From Paraburkholderia kururiensis JCM 10599 = LMG 19447 (GTDB taxonomy: Bacteria > Pseudomonadota > Gammaproteobacteria > Burkholderiales > Burkholderiaceae): a stretch of 64,000 nucleotides of DNA. The stretch is from NCBI RefSeq assembly GCF_003986935.1, contig NZ_RJZE01000001.1:310001-374000 (forward strand). Reading direction: 5' to 3'. Below are positions 26,920-34,957 of this stretch, piece after piece. The stretch's first letter is position 1. Each line of letters starts with the position of its first letter. The notes under the pieces were generated by a model that was not told the DNA's origin, did not search any database, and was given only the letters and a program-made list of their open reading frames with translations. Both the position numbers and the translations under genes were made by a program.

Positions 26920-27863
26920 ACGCCCACGAAAGCGCGCAATACGACACGCTGATCGTGCAGGAAGTCGCACCGCGCGACGGTCTGCAGATCGAGCCCACAT
27001 GGGTTGAAACAGCCGACAAGATTGCGCTCATCGACGCGCTTTCCACTGCGGGCTTCACGCGCATCGAGGCGGGCTCGTTCGTATCGCCCAAGGCCGTGCC
27101 GGCATTGCGTGACGGCGAGGCCGTGTTTCAGGGCATCCGGCGGCATAGCGGCGTGATTTTCGTGGCGCTGGTGCCGAACCTCAAGGGCGCCGAACGTGCG
27201 CTGGCATCAGGCGCCGACGAACTCAATCTCGTCATGTCCGCAAGCCAGACGCACAACCGCGCCAACATGCGCATGAGCTGCGAAGCGTCGCTCGAAGCAT
27301 TCGGCGACATCGTGGCGCTCGCAAAGCGCTCCGGCGTGCGTCTGAACGCGACCGTGGCCACGGCGTTCGGCTGTCCGTTCGAGGGTTCGATAGACGAAGC
27401 GCGCGTATTCGCGATTGTCGATGCGTATCGCGAGATGGGCATCGAAGGCGTGACGCTGGCCGACACCACCGGCATGGCGAACCCGCGCCAGGTCGCGCGC
27501 ATGGTGCGACGCGCGCTCGACCGGTTGCCTCCCCACGCGCTGACGCTGCACTTCCACAACACGCGCGGGTTGGGCCTCGCCAATGTGCTCGCGGCCTACG
27601 AGGCGGGCGCGCGCCGCTTCGATGCCGCGCTCGGCGGCCTGGGCGGTTGTCCGTTTGCACCGGGTGCGTCGGGCAACATCTGCACCGAAGACCTCGTGAA
27701 CATGTGCGAGCAGATGGGCATTCCAACCGGCATCGATCTTCCGAAGCTGATCGCCCTGTCTCGCACCTTGCCTGCGCTGCTCGGGCATGACGTGCCGGGC
27801 CAGGTCGCAAAGGCCGGCCGCAACTGCGACCTGCATCCCGTTCCACACGCCGTGCCCGCTTGA
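26916..27863 (+). CDS. Hydroxymethylglutaryl-CoA lyase-like enzyme
   Basis: 315-residue TIM-barrel acyl-CoA lyase. The catalytic Arg is in EVAPRDGLQ, SFVSPKAVP is conserved, the metal ligands are in LHFHNTRG, and the catalytic Cys loop is GGLGGCPFAPGASGN. These are the hallmarks of HMG-CoA lyase, which cuts 3-hydroxy-3-methylglutaryl-CoA to acetyl-CoA and acetoacetate. Related enzymes act on similar 3-hydroxyacyl-CoAs. Coupling to a CoA-transferase and an MFS importer, without leucine-pathway genes, suggests use of an externally supplied hydroxy-dicarboxylate. Confidence 0.92.
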   Translation: MNAHESAQYDTLIVQEVAPRDGLQIEPTWVETADKIALIDALSTAGFTRIEAGSFVSPKAVPALRDGEAVFQGIRRHSGVIFVALVPNLKGAERALASGADELNLVMSASQTHNRANMRMSCEASLEAFGDIVALAKRSGVRLNATVATAFGCPFEGSIDEARVFAIVDAYREMGIEGVTLADTTGMANPRQVARMVRRALDRLPPHALTLHFHNTRGLGLANVLAAYEAGARRFDAALGGLGGCPFAPGASGNICTEDLVNMCEQMGIPTGIDLPKLIALSRTLPALLGHDVPGQVAKAGRNCDLHPVPHAVPA

Positions 27864-27957
27864 AGAAGGCCGCAGCGGGAGACCACGACGCATCACACGC
27901 TTTCCGATAACGACACGCATAGCCGCCCCGCATCGCGGGGTACGGCAAGGAGACACC

Positions 27958-29370
27958 ATGAATCATTCCAGCCCGGTTGCCGCGCACAGCGTCGACCACC
28001 ACGCAAAAGCCATAGCAGACATCGTCAGAAAGGCGGCATGGCGGCTGATGCCGCTCATCATGCTCTGCTACCTGTTCGCATTCTTCGACCGCATCAACAT
28101 CAGCTTTGCGAAGTTCCAGCTGCAGACGGACCTCGCTTTGTCCGACACCGCGTATGGGCTCGGCGCAAGTCTCTTCGTGATTGGCTACGTGCTCTTCGAG
28201 GTGCCGAGCAACATGCTGCTCTACAAGGTGGGCGCGCGCCGATGGATTGCCCGCATCATGATTTCGTGGGGTCTTGCAACGGCGGCCATGGTGTTCGTGA
28301 GCAACGAGTGGCAGTTCTACGGTTTGCGGTTCGTTATCGGCGCCATGGAAGCGGGCTTCGCGCCCGGCGTGCTGTATTACCTGACGCTGTGGTTTCCGGC
28401 GAGCCATCGCGGACGCATCACGTCGCTGCTGTTTCTCGCTTCCGCGTTTTCAGGGCTGGTGGGCGCGCCGCTGTCGGGCCTCGTGCTGGGTCACATGGAC
28501 GGTGTGCTGAACGTACGCGGCTGGCATTGGCTCTTTCTGCTGGGTGGCTTGCCTTGCATCGCGCTGGGCCTTCTCGTGCTGCGCGTGCTGAAGGATCGTA
28601 TCGATGATGCAAGCTGGCTCTCGCCCACCGAAAAGACACAACTCGCCGAGGCCATCGCGCAGCAGCGCCAGCCCGGCAGCGGCGGTCATTCGCTGCTTGG
28701 GGCTATCCGCACGCCGGGCTTTCTCACGCTGGCCTTCGTCTATTTCCTGATTCAGGTGGCGTCGTATGGGCTCAACTTCTGGGCGCCGCATCTGATTCGC
28801 AGCGCGGGCACGCACAACCCCACGCTCATCGGTCTGCTGACAGCGGTGCCGTACATTTGCGGCGCGGCGTGCATGGTGATCGTGGGGCGTCTTTCGGACG
28901 TGAGCGGCGAACGCCACAAGTTCGTGGCGGCGTTGCTTGCCATGTCGGGGGTGGGATTTTTCGCGGCGGGCTTCTTCGATCACCAGACTGCGTTGCTCGT
29001 CGCGGCGCTTGCTGTGCTGGGCGCGGGTGTGATCGCTTCCATTCCCGCGTTCTGGGCCTTGCCGCCCAGGCTCGTGACGGGCGCGGGCGCCGCAGGCGGC
29101 ATTGCGCTCATCAACACGCTGGGGCAGTTGGGCGGCATCGTGAGTCCGGTGATGGTGGGCCGCGTGCGCGATCTCACCGGCAGCACCACACCGGCGCTCT
29201 ATGTGATCGGCGCAATGAGCCTTGTCTGCGCGGGCATCGTGCTGTACGGCCTGCCGCACACGCTGCGTCGCACGGACCACGCTGACCGTACCGACCGCGC
29301 CCTGAACGAAGGAACCGAAGAGCACGCACACACCGCCATGGCGTCACCCAGCACGGCGAGAAGAACCTGA
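27958..29370 (+). CDS. MFS transporter, anion:cation symporter (ACS) type
   Basis: 470 residues with about 12 membrane helices. The ACS/phthalate-permease type start is clear: LMPLIMLCYLFAFFDRINISFAK, then GASLFVIGYVLFEVPSNMLLYKVGARRWIARIMISWG. Such carriers import organic anions (phthalate, tartrate, hexuronates) with H+ or Na+. AAGGAGA lies 5-6 bases before the ATG. It is the last gene of the LysR/CoA-transferase/lyase unit and probably imports its substrate. The hydrophilic tail of about 35 residues is rich in His, Arg and Asp. Confidence 0.93.
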   Translation: MNHSSPVAAHSVDHHAKAIADIVRKAAWRLMPLIMLCYLFAFFDRINISFAKFQLQTDLALSDTAYGLGASLFVIGYVLFEVPSNMLLYKVGARRWIARIMISWGLATAAMVFVSNEWQFYGLRFVIGAMEAGFAPGVLYYLTLWFPASHRGRITSLLFLASAFSGLVGAPLSGLVLGHMDGVLNVRGWHWLFLLGGLPCIALGLLVLRVLKDRIDDASWLSPTEKTQLAEAIAQQRQPGSGGHSLLGAIRTPGFLTLAFVYFLIQVASYGLNFWAPHLIRSAGTHNPTLIGLLTAVPYICGAACMVIVGRLSDVSGERHKFVAALLAMSGVGFFAAGFFDHQTALLVAALAVLGAGVIASIPAFWALPPRLVTGAGAAGGIALINTLGQLGGIVSPVMVGRVRDLTGSTTPALYVIGAMSLVCAGIVLYGLPHTLRRTDHADRTDRALNEGTEEHAHTAMASPSTARRT

Positions 29371-29382
29371 GAGAGAAGCAAA

Positions 29383-29399
29383 GGTGAGCGTTTTCGGGA
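29383..29399 (-). promoter_or_regulatory. Distal iteron 4 (exact consensus, inverted)
   Basis: GGTGAGCGTTTTCGGGA lies 13 bp after the ACS transporter stop, 16 kb from the origin array. It exactly matches the inverted consensus. Confidence 0.8.
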
Positions 29400-29619
29400 G
29401 GCGCGCTGTGTGTGCCGCGCTTCCTGGCTTCGCCCTGTGCGAATTGCGTCGATCAGCGTGCGCCACAGGCGGCGGCATGCAGACGCGTGCGCTTCCGAAG
29501 CGCGTCATCGTTCAGGGCGTCGTGACGCCGGAGCGAACGCGGTGGCGTCCTGAAGCGTGATCGAAACAGGTGTGGCGATTCGGCCGGCACCCGTTCTCTT
29601 TTGTGCGTCGACAGCCAGG

Positions 29620-29766
29620 TCAATGGCAACCGATGGCGCACACCATGGCCGAAACCGCGGCGACTGCCCCAATGCCCGCGCCCAACGCGAGGTTGCCCAC
29701 GGTGCTCGCACAGGCTTGCAGCTGCGTGAGGCCCGCGAACGTCAGAACAATGACGAGTCGGCGCAT
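29620..29766 (-). CDS. Small putative lipoprotein (48 aa)
   Basis: Begins MRRLVIVLTFAGLTQLQAC, a lipoprotein signal peptide with lipobox LQAC. The remaining 30 residues are a glycine/alanine-rich hydrophobic stretch (NLALGAGIGAVAAVSAMVC) ending AIGCH. GGAG lies 7 bases before the ATG. Such tiny lipoproteins are common in Burkholderiales and have no defined function. It could act as a small membrane-anchored envelope component. Confidence 0.65.
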   Translation of the reverse strand: MRRLVIVLTFAGLTQLQACASTVGNLALGAGIGAVAAVSAMVCAIGCH

Positions 29767-29960
29767 GACATCTCCATGAGGCGTGTTGCGAAAGCGGGTG
29801 GATGCCCGCATTGCGGGTGAACGGGCAAAGCCGCGCTTCAGCAGAGTAGGCCCGCCGCGCGGCGCACCGTCAGCCGAAAAGAGCGGCGAATCGGTACAGC
29901 CTTACGCGTTCTTTCCCCCGTAAATTTCGTGGGTGACGCCGAAGCCCTGTTGGCGGCAAA

Positions 29961-29977
29961 GGTGAAGGTTTTCGGGA
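29961..29977 (-). promoter_or_regulatory. Distal iteron 5 (two mismatches)
   Basis: GGTGAAGGTTTTCGGGA, same orientation as the other distal copies. Confidence 0.68.
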
Positions 29978-30064
29978 CCGGTGAGCCGTTCCAGGAGGTG
30001 AGCGCCGCACAGCCTTGCGCGGCGGGCCTGAGCCGTGTTCAAACCGGGTCGCCCGGACGCTAGA

Positions 30065-30081
30065 GGTGAGAGTTTTCGGGA
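30065..30081 (-). promoter_or_regulatory. Distal iteron 6 (one mismatch)
   Basis: GGTGAGAGTTTTCGGGA is identical to distal iteron 2 and lies 104 bp from distal iteron 5. Confidence 0.72.
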
Positions 30082-30157
30082 TGCCGGATTTTTGGACCTG
30101 GATGCCTGCCGCCGGACACGCGTGCAAACCGCATGCAACGCGCCGAAGGCGGCCCCT

Positions 30158-30832
30158 TCATCGGCTGCCCTTGCCTTGGTCCTTCGCCTGTGCCGCCAGC
30201 TTGCCCGCCTTCGCCAGCGCTTCCACGATGTCGTCGAATGCACGCTTGCGAGTCGCCGGGTCTGGCGCGCGCAGGGCATACGACGGGTGCCACGTCGCGA
30301 TCAAGAGCTTCCCGTCGTGCTCCATCACGCGGCCGAACGCATCCTGCAGCCGCATGTGTGCGTTCTGCATCAGCGCGGAGAGGGCCGTTGCGCCAAGCGC
30401 CACCAGCACGGCCGGCTTCACGTCGGCGAGTTCTCTTTTCAGCCAGTAGTGACACGCCTCCACTTCGCGCTGCGCCGGCGTCTTGTGCATGCGCCGCTTG
30501 CCGCGCAGTTCCCATTTGAAATGCTTCACTGCGTTGGTCACATAGACCGTGTCGCGCGCCACGCCGGCCGCCTGTAGCGCATCGTCCAGCAGCGCGCCGG
30601 CCGGGCCCACGAAGGGCATGCCCTGCTGGTCTTCCTTGTCGCCGGGCTGCTCGCCCACCAGCATGATGGGCGCGTGAGCGGGTCCGGCGCCCGGCACGGG
30701 CTGCGTGGCGTCGTGCCAGAGCGCGCAGCGGCGGCATGCATCGAGCGTATCGGGCTGCTGCTCGCGATCCACTTGCACGCCGCTGCGCGCAGCACGTTGC
30801 GCGGGCTTGGGTCCATCGTTGCCGGAGGCCAT
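30158..30832 (-). CDS. UdgX-type uracil-DNA glycosylase
   Basis: 224-residue member of the uracil-DNA glycosylase superfamily. The Fe-S cysteine pair CRRC is at residues 33-36. Motif A is GEQPGDKEDQQGMPFVGPAG (60-79). The UdgX-specific loop is GKRRMHK with His116, the residue that in UdgX attacks the sugar and leaves the enzyme covalently bound to uracil-containing DNA. Motif B is ATWHPSYALR. The usual loop reads KRRIH; here the Ile is Met. UdgX is a DNA repair/uracil-trapping protein. The ribosome site is weak. Confidence 0.92.
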   Translation of the reverse strand: MASGNDGPKPAQRAARSGVQVDREQQPDTLDACRRCALWHDATQPVPGAGPAHAPIMLVGEQPGDKEDQQGMPFVGPAGALLDDALQAAGVARDTVYVTNAVKHFKWELRGKRRMHKTPAQREVEACHYWLKRELADVKPAVLVALGATALSALMQNAHMRLQDAFGRVMEHDGKLLIATWHPSYALRAPDPATRKRAFDDIVEALAKAGKLAAQAKDQGKGSR

Positions 30833-30963
30833 GTTTCAGGGTCTGGCCAGGCGGCCCAAGCCGCTCGTACCGCTCGCGAGGTTGTCCCCACCGCCACGAT
30901 CTATGAGCGCATCCACGGCACAAACGCCCCTCGTTCGCGAACCGGCCTGCGGCCGTTTGCGGC

Positions 30964-31533
30964 TCATTGTGCCGACGCCGTCGAAACGCCCAGCTTCTGC
31001 GCGAGATCCTGCGCCATCTTGTAGTGTCGCTCGATGGTCGGCAGCGCCTTTTGTGCCGCGCGCTTCAGGTCCGCGTTCTGGCCGTTCGCGATTTCGTCCT
31101 TGAAGGCCGCAATGGTTTGCTTGTGTCCTTCCAGGCCAACCTTCTCCACGTATGCCTTGTCGAACTCCGCGCCCTTCAGCGGTTTCAGGCTGTCGAGAAT
31201 GGACGTATCGCTGTTGTCCTTCGGAACCTGCACGCCATGCGGTGCCGCCATCTTCAGCTGCACTGTGAGCTTCGTATGGTCGAGGCGCATGTGGCGTGCG
31301 AACGACTTCACGTCCTTGTTCTGGCTTTGGTCCGAAGCGAGCTTGGCTGCGTCGATTTCAGTCGAGCTGGACATGGTGGCCGCCTGCACGAAGCGCTGGT
31401 CTGGTTCGGGCAGCGGATTGGCGGCCGTGGTGGATGCCGCCTGGGTGGTCTGCGACCAGGCCGGCGTGGCGTCGAGCAGCACGGGGGTAGCGCATATGGC
31501 GGCGACGGCGGCGAGAGCGAGGTGACGCTTCAT
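30964..31533 (-). CDS. DUF4142 exported protein
   Basis: 189 residues with signal peptide MKRHLALAAVAAICATPVLL and probable cleavage after AWS or SQT. The mature part is helical with the DUF4142 pattern: PDQRFVQAATMSSSTEIDAAKLASDQSQNKDVKSFARHMRLDHTKL, then GLEGHKQTIAAFKDEIANG. The family has a ferritin-like helical bundle and is often near stress genes. No enzymatic role is established. AGGAGG lies 6 bases before the ATG, and the longer open frame upstream is not homologous. Confidence 0.9.
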   Translation of the reverse strand: MKRHLALAAVAAICATPVLLDATPAWSQTTQAASTTAANPLPEPDQRFVQAATMSSSTEIDAAKLASDQSQNKDVKSFARHMRLDHTKLTVQLKMAAPHGVQVPKDNSDTSILDSLKPLKGAEFDKAYVEKVGLEGHKQTIAAFKDEIANGQNADLKRAAQKALPTIERHYKMAQDLAQKLGVSTASAQ

Positions 31534-31792
31534 GAGTCCTCCTGCGGTAAGCGTTAAGAGTCGAGAGAGGTGATCAGACGGCCGGCACGGCAGCGTGTCG
31601 AAAACGGCAGGCGAGCCGCAGACACGCAGCAGCCGCGCGGCGCTTCGATATGAGCAACAGCAAGCGTCGTACCGCACGGGCCCTCTCTTCGCGCGGGCGC
31701 GGCGCTTGCGCAACCAGGCCGACGCGATCGGAGCGGCACGCGGTGCCGCCTGCCGCACAAGCAACCGGACGCCGTCCGGCAGGAGACCCAAG

Positions 31793-32329
31793 GTGAACGA
31801 CCCCGGGGCAAGAGACGCAAGAGAGGCAGGAGACACGAGGGATACCCGGCAGCCAGGGCACGCGAGAGCCGCAGGCGAGGACGTCGTTCTGTGGCGGGCG
31901 TTTCGTCCGGCCATGGCGAGCCATCGCCGCGTGCTCGTCGTGGACGACTACCGCGAGGCGGCAGACGCGCTGCAAATGCTGCTCGACGCGGACGGCTTCG
32001 AATGCCGCGCCGTAACGGACCCCTTGAGCGTCTGCGATATCGCGGCGAACTGGCAGCCGTTCGCCGTCGTGCTGGACATCGCGATGCCGGGCCTCGACGG
32101 CCTGGAACTCGCGCGCCGGCTGCGGGCGCACCCTGAAACGGGGCACATGCTGCTGATCGCCTTCAGTGCGTTCGCATCGAGCGAAGATCGCTTCCGCGCC
32201 CGCGCTGCCGGCTTCGACGCGCATTGCGCGAAGCCCCTTACGCCGGGCCTTCTGCTGCGCGTGCTGGAATGCGCCACTGCGCCGCCCGGTGACGGCAACG
32301 GCATGCAGGATGGCGTGCCTGCGCCATGA
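31793..32329 (+). CDS. Stand-alone response-regulator receiver protein
   Basis: A CheY-like REC domain starts at RRVLVVDDYREAADALQMLL. The phospho-acceptor Asp is in VVLDIAMPGLDGLELARRLR, Thr/Ser in LIAFSAFAS, and Lys in HCAKPLTP. There is no output domain. The GTG at 31793 has AGGAG 7 bases upstream and would add a 40-residue Arg/Asp/Gly-rich leader (178 aa total). The ATG at 31913 (MASHRRVLVVDD, 138 aa) is the alternative and lies right at the domain but has no ribosome site. No kinase is adjacent. Confidence 0.85.
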   Translation: MNDPGARDAREAGDTRDTRQPGHARAAGEDVVLWRAFRPAMASHRRVLVVDDYREAADALQMLLDADGFECRAVTDPLSVCDIAANWQPFAVVLDIAMPGLDGLELARRLRAHPETGHMLLIAFSAFASSEDRFRARAAGFDAHCAKPLTPGLLLRVLECATAPPGDGNGMQDGVPAP

Positions 32330-32377
32330 CGTGCGTCCCGGTCCTGAGAATCTTTGCAGCGCCTTTGAAAAAGTGAC

Positions 32378-32411
32378 GCAAGCGCCCGCCACGCGCCATT
32401 CAGGCGCTTGC
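32378..32411. terminator. Hairpin between convergent receiver and antiporter genes
   Basis: GCAAGCGCC pairs with GGCGCTTGC (9-bp stem, 16-nt loop) between the two converging stop codons. Confidence 0.45.
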
Positions 32412-32418
32412 GGGCACG

Positions 32419-33741
32419 TCAACGCGACGCATGCCGCAACCGTCGATACCAGTTCATCAACGGCGTCGCCGATATGCCATGCACGATCACCGAAGCCACG
32501 ATGGTGGCGATCACGAACGGCACGAGCGGCAGAATGGTTTTGACCGGCCCTTGCTCCAGCGAATACGCAAGGTAATAGAACGACCCCACGCCGCGTATGC
32601 CGAACCAGCCCATCAAGCGGCGTTGCGCGGGCGTGGCCTTGGCGCCTGCGAGCGAGAGCGTGACCGCGAGCGGCCGCACCACGAAAAACAGCGCCGCCAC
32701 GATGGCGAGGCACGGCCACGTGAAGAGCGGCTCGCGCAGGTTGGCCACCACGTTGCCCACCACCGTCATCACGAACACTTCCGCGATGCGCTCCATTTCG
32801 ATCGTGAAGCCCAGCACCGATTCGGCCATGTACGCATGCGCTTTCTGCGGGTCCGATGCCGTGGCATCCACGTCGTCCGAATCCACTGCGCCGATCGCTT
32901 CGCGCGGCGGCCGCTCGCCGCTGGCACGGTGCTCGACGCGCCGCATGGTCACGCCTGCCGCGAACACGGCGATGAAGCCATACGTGTGCGCAAGCTGCGC
33001 GGCGCCGTAAGCGAGTTCGATCAGCCCCAGCGCGAAGAAGCCTTCCAGGCCCAGCGCTTTGGCGTAGCGCGTGCGCAGCCACGCCACCGTATGCATGGTC
33101 GCCCACGCCAGCACGCCGCCTGTCACCACCGCGCCAGCCACGCCCCACAACGCAACGCCCACCAGCAACGGCATGGAAGGCAGCGCATGCCGCTGCACGC
33201 CGCCGGCTTCGCACAGCGCGAGACCGGCCAGTGCAAACGGCAGCGCGACGCCGTCGTTCACGCCGCCTTCGCCCGAGAGCGAGAAGCGCACGCGGTCCAG
33301 GTCGCCTGGGTTGTGCACTTGCACGTCGTGCGCGAGCACGGGGTCGGTGGGGGCCAGCATGGCGCCCAGCAGCAGCGCCGGTCCCCATGCCAGGTTCAGC
33401 ACCTGTACGCCGAACCACGCGAGCAGCGGCACCGTGACGATCATCGCGATCAGCCCGAGCCGCAACGGCAGGACCCACATGGCGCTGTTGAACGGCACGC
33501 GCAGTCTCAGGCCGATAGCGAACAGCGACACGAGCAACGCGATCTCCGTGAGCACGCGCAGCACATGCGCGTCGCGCACGATATCGAGTTGCAGCAGATT
33601 GATGCCGGGCGGGCCGAGCAGAAAGCCGATCAGCAGGTAGACCATCGCCGCGCTGACAGGCAGACGTTTGAGCGTGGACGTCGCGATGCCCATGAACACG
33701 AGCACGCCGCCCACAATCAGAAACCAGACTGTTTCGTGCAT
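32419..33741 (-). CDS. CPA1-type Na+(K+)/H+ antiporter
   Basis: 440 residues with about 12 membrane helices. Antiporter features are the helix-5-like LLLGAMLAPTDPVLAHDVQV and FSLSGEGGVNDGVALPFALAGL, which hold the conserved Asp residues of the ion-binding site. Later come AVFAAGVTMRRVEHR and MGWFGIRGVGSFYYLAY. It would exchange Na+ or K+ for protons at the inner membrane. A hydrophilic loop of about 45 residues (SGERPPREAIGAVDSDDVDATASDPQK) interrupts the C-terminal half. The ATG at 33741 begins the first membrane helix. Confidence 0.92.
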   Translation of the reverse strand: MHETVWFLIVGGVLVFMGIATSTLKRLPVSAAMVYLLIGFLLGPPGINLLQLDIVRDAHVLRVLTEIALLVSLFAIGLRLRVPFNSAMWVLPLRLGLIAMIVTVPLLAWFGVQVLNLAWGPALLLGAMLAPTDPVLAHDVQVHNPGDLDRVRFSLSGEGGVNDGVALPFALAGLALCEAGGVQRHALPSMPLLVGVALWGVAGAVVTGGVLAWATMHTVAWLRTRYAKALGLEGFFALGLIELAYGAAQLAHTYGFIAVFAAGVTMRRVEHRASGERPPREAIGAVDSDDVDATASDPQKAHAYMAESVLGFTIEMERIAEVFVMTVVGNVVANLREPLFTWPCLAIVAALFFVVRPLAVTLSLAGAKATPAQRRLMGWFGIRGVGSFYYLAYSLEQGPVKTILPLVPFVIATIVASVIVHGISATPLMNWYRRLRHASR

Positions 33742-33841
33742 ATGCGGGGTAAGCGCGCGGCGCGGGCCGCACGCACGTAAAGAAGCGCCGGCCGGCTGCA
33801 CACGACCCCACGTGCGCAGCCCGGCCGGCGCCCGCCACCGG

Positions 33842-34372
33842 TTACAGCTTCACCCCGCCTGCTTCCGGTGCGTCCGACGAACCCGGTCCGAGATCGCCCG
33901 TGCCGAGGGCGTCCGAGCCTACACCTCCGTAGCCGCCATAACCGCTCCAGTACGGTTCGCGGCCGTAGAACTGATGTACCGAGCTCGCCCAGCTGCGGTC
34001 AGCCATGGAAGGCCAGTGGTCCTTGTCGAAGCCAGGCGCGTTCTTCACGCGCTCTGCGGGCATGGCGAGCTGGAAGCACTTGCTGTCCGTGTCGAGCGTC
34101 AACGCGTTCCAAGGAATGGCGAGCAGCTTGTCGCCGATGCCGAGAAAGCCCCCACTCGACATCACCGCATAGGCAATGCGCCCGCTGCGCACGTCCAGCA
34201 TGATGTCCTTCACCTTGCCCACATCTTCGCCATCCGAACTAATGACCTTGTTGCCTTCCAGCGTGTCGGCGGCCATGACTTCCGGGCCCGGGCCTTCCGC
34301 CGTTTCGCTGCCCTTGCCGACAATGCGTGCGCCCGGTCCGTCGTGGGTTCCGCGTGGATTGAGTGTGCTCAT
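33842..34372 (-). CDS. PRC-barrel domain protein
   Basis: 176 residues. A PRC-barrel covers about 32-105 (VMAADTLEGNKVISSDGEDVGKVKDIMLDVRSGRIAYAVMSSGGFLGIGDKLLAIPWNALTLD). A conserved region with WASSVHQFYG follows, and the tail is Gly/Tyr-rich (YWSGYGGYGGVG). PRC-barrels bind RNA or proteins, but the free-standing form is uncharacterised and frequent near stress genes. AAGGAGG lies 7 bases before the ATG. It is in the same direction as the upstream DUF2795 gene. Confidence 0.9.
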   Translation of the reverse strand: MSTLNPRGTHDGPGARIVGKGSETAEGPGPEVMAADTLEGNKVISSDGEDVGKVKDIMLDVRSGRIAYAVMSSGGFLGIGDKLLAIPWNALTLDTDSKCFQLAMPAERVKNAPGFDKDHWPSMADRSWASSVHQFYGREPYWSGYGGYGGVGSDALGTGDLGPGSSDAPEAGGVKL

Positions 34373-34464
34373 GATGTCCTCCTTACGTTGCGGGTCTGCG
34401 CCTGTGCTGCGGTGATGCCGCACCGCACTGGACCTCGTCCCTTCGTACTCGCTGGGCTGCGGCT

Positions 34465-34698
34465 TCAATGCAGCCGCGCAATCTCTTTCGATACCGACGC
34501 CGGGCTGTCGTAGTTGCGATCCGGCAGACGGCTGATCAGGTCCATCACGTCCTGCCCTGCGCCGTGGTGCCGGGCCGTCTCGACGAGCTTCTCGCGCGTG
34601 GTGGGGTAGTCGATGCCGCCAAGCGCTTTCTGTACCGCGATCGGGCTGGGCCGTCCGGGGTGGCGATGATCCTGCGATTGAGCCGGGTGTTGGGACAT
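34465..34698 (-). CDS. DUF2795 protein
   Basis: 77 residues, MSQHPAQSQDHRHPGRPSPIAVQKALGGIDYPTTREKLVETARHHGA followed by MDLISRLPDRNYDSPASVSKEIARLH. This is the small DUF2795 helical module, known as a short acid/stress-associated domain of unknown role. AAGGAGG lies 6 bases before the ATG. It probably forms an operon with the PRC-barrel gene and is divergent from the alcohol dehydrogenase. Confidence 0.9.
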   Translation of the reverse strand: MSQHPAQSQDHRHPGRPSPIAVQKALGGIDYPTTREKLVETARHHGAGQDVMDLISRLPDRNYDSPASVSKEIARLH

Positions 34699-34957
34699 GC
34701 TTGCCTCCTTGTGTCGAGTTGACGGACTCACCCTGTGTCCAGCAACGGGCGTGCCTTGCACGAGGACCTCGCGCGCGCACCGAAGCCGCCATTGAGGGGG
34801 CCACTGAAGAGACGACTGATGCGGCCACAGAAGCGCACCCATGCCGGTACAAAACCGCCTTCCCGTTGCAATGCTTTCAGGAGCCGCGCTTGCTCGCCTC
34901 ACCACGAAACCTGCACCCGAAACATGCACCACCCCGCACTCACGAGGAGGAACGATC

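Larger units (their letters stand above)
29767..30157. other. Intergenic DNA carrying two distal iterons
   Basis: About 390 bp between the lipoprotein start and the UdgX stop. It contains two inverted iterons 104 bp apart and no recognisable gene. Confidence 0.5.
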
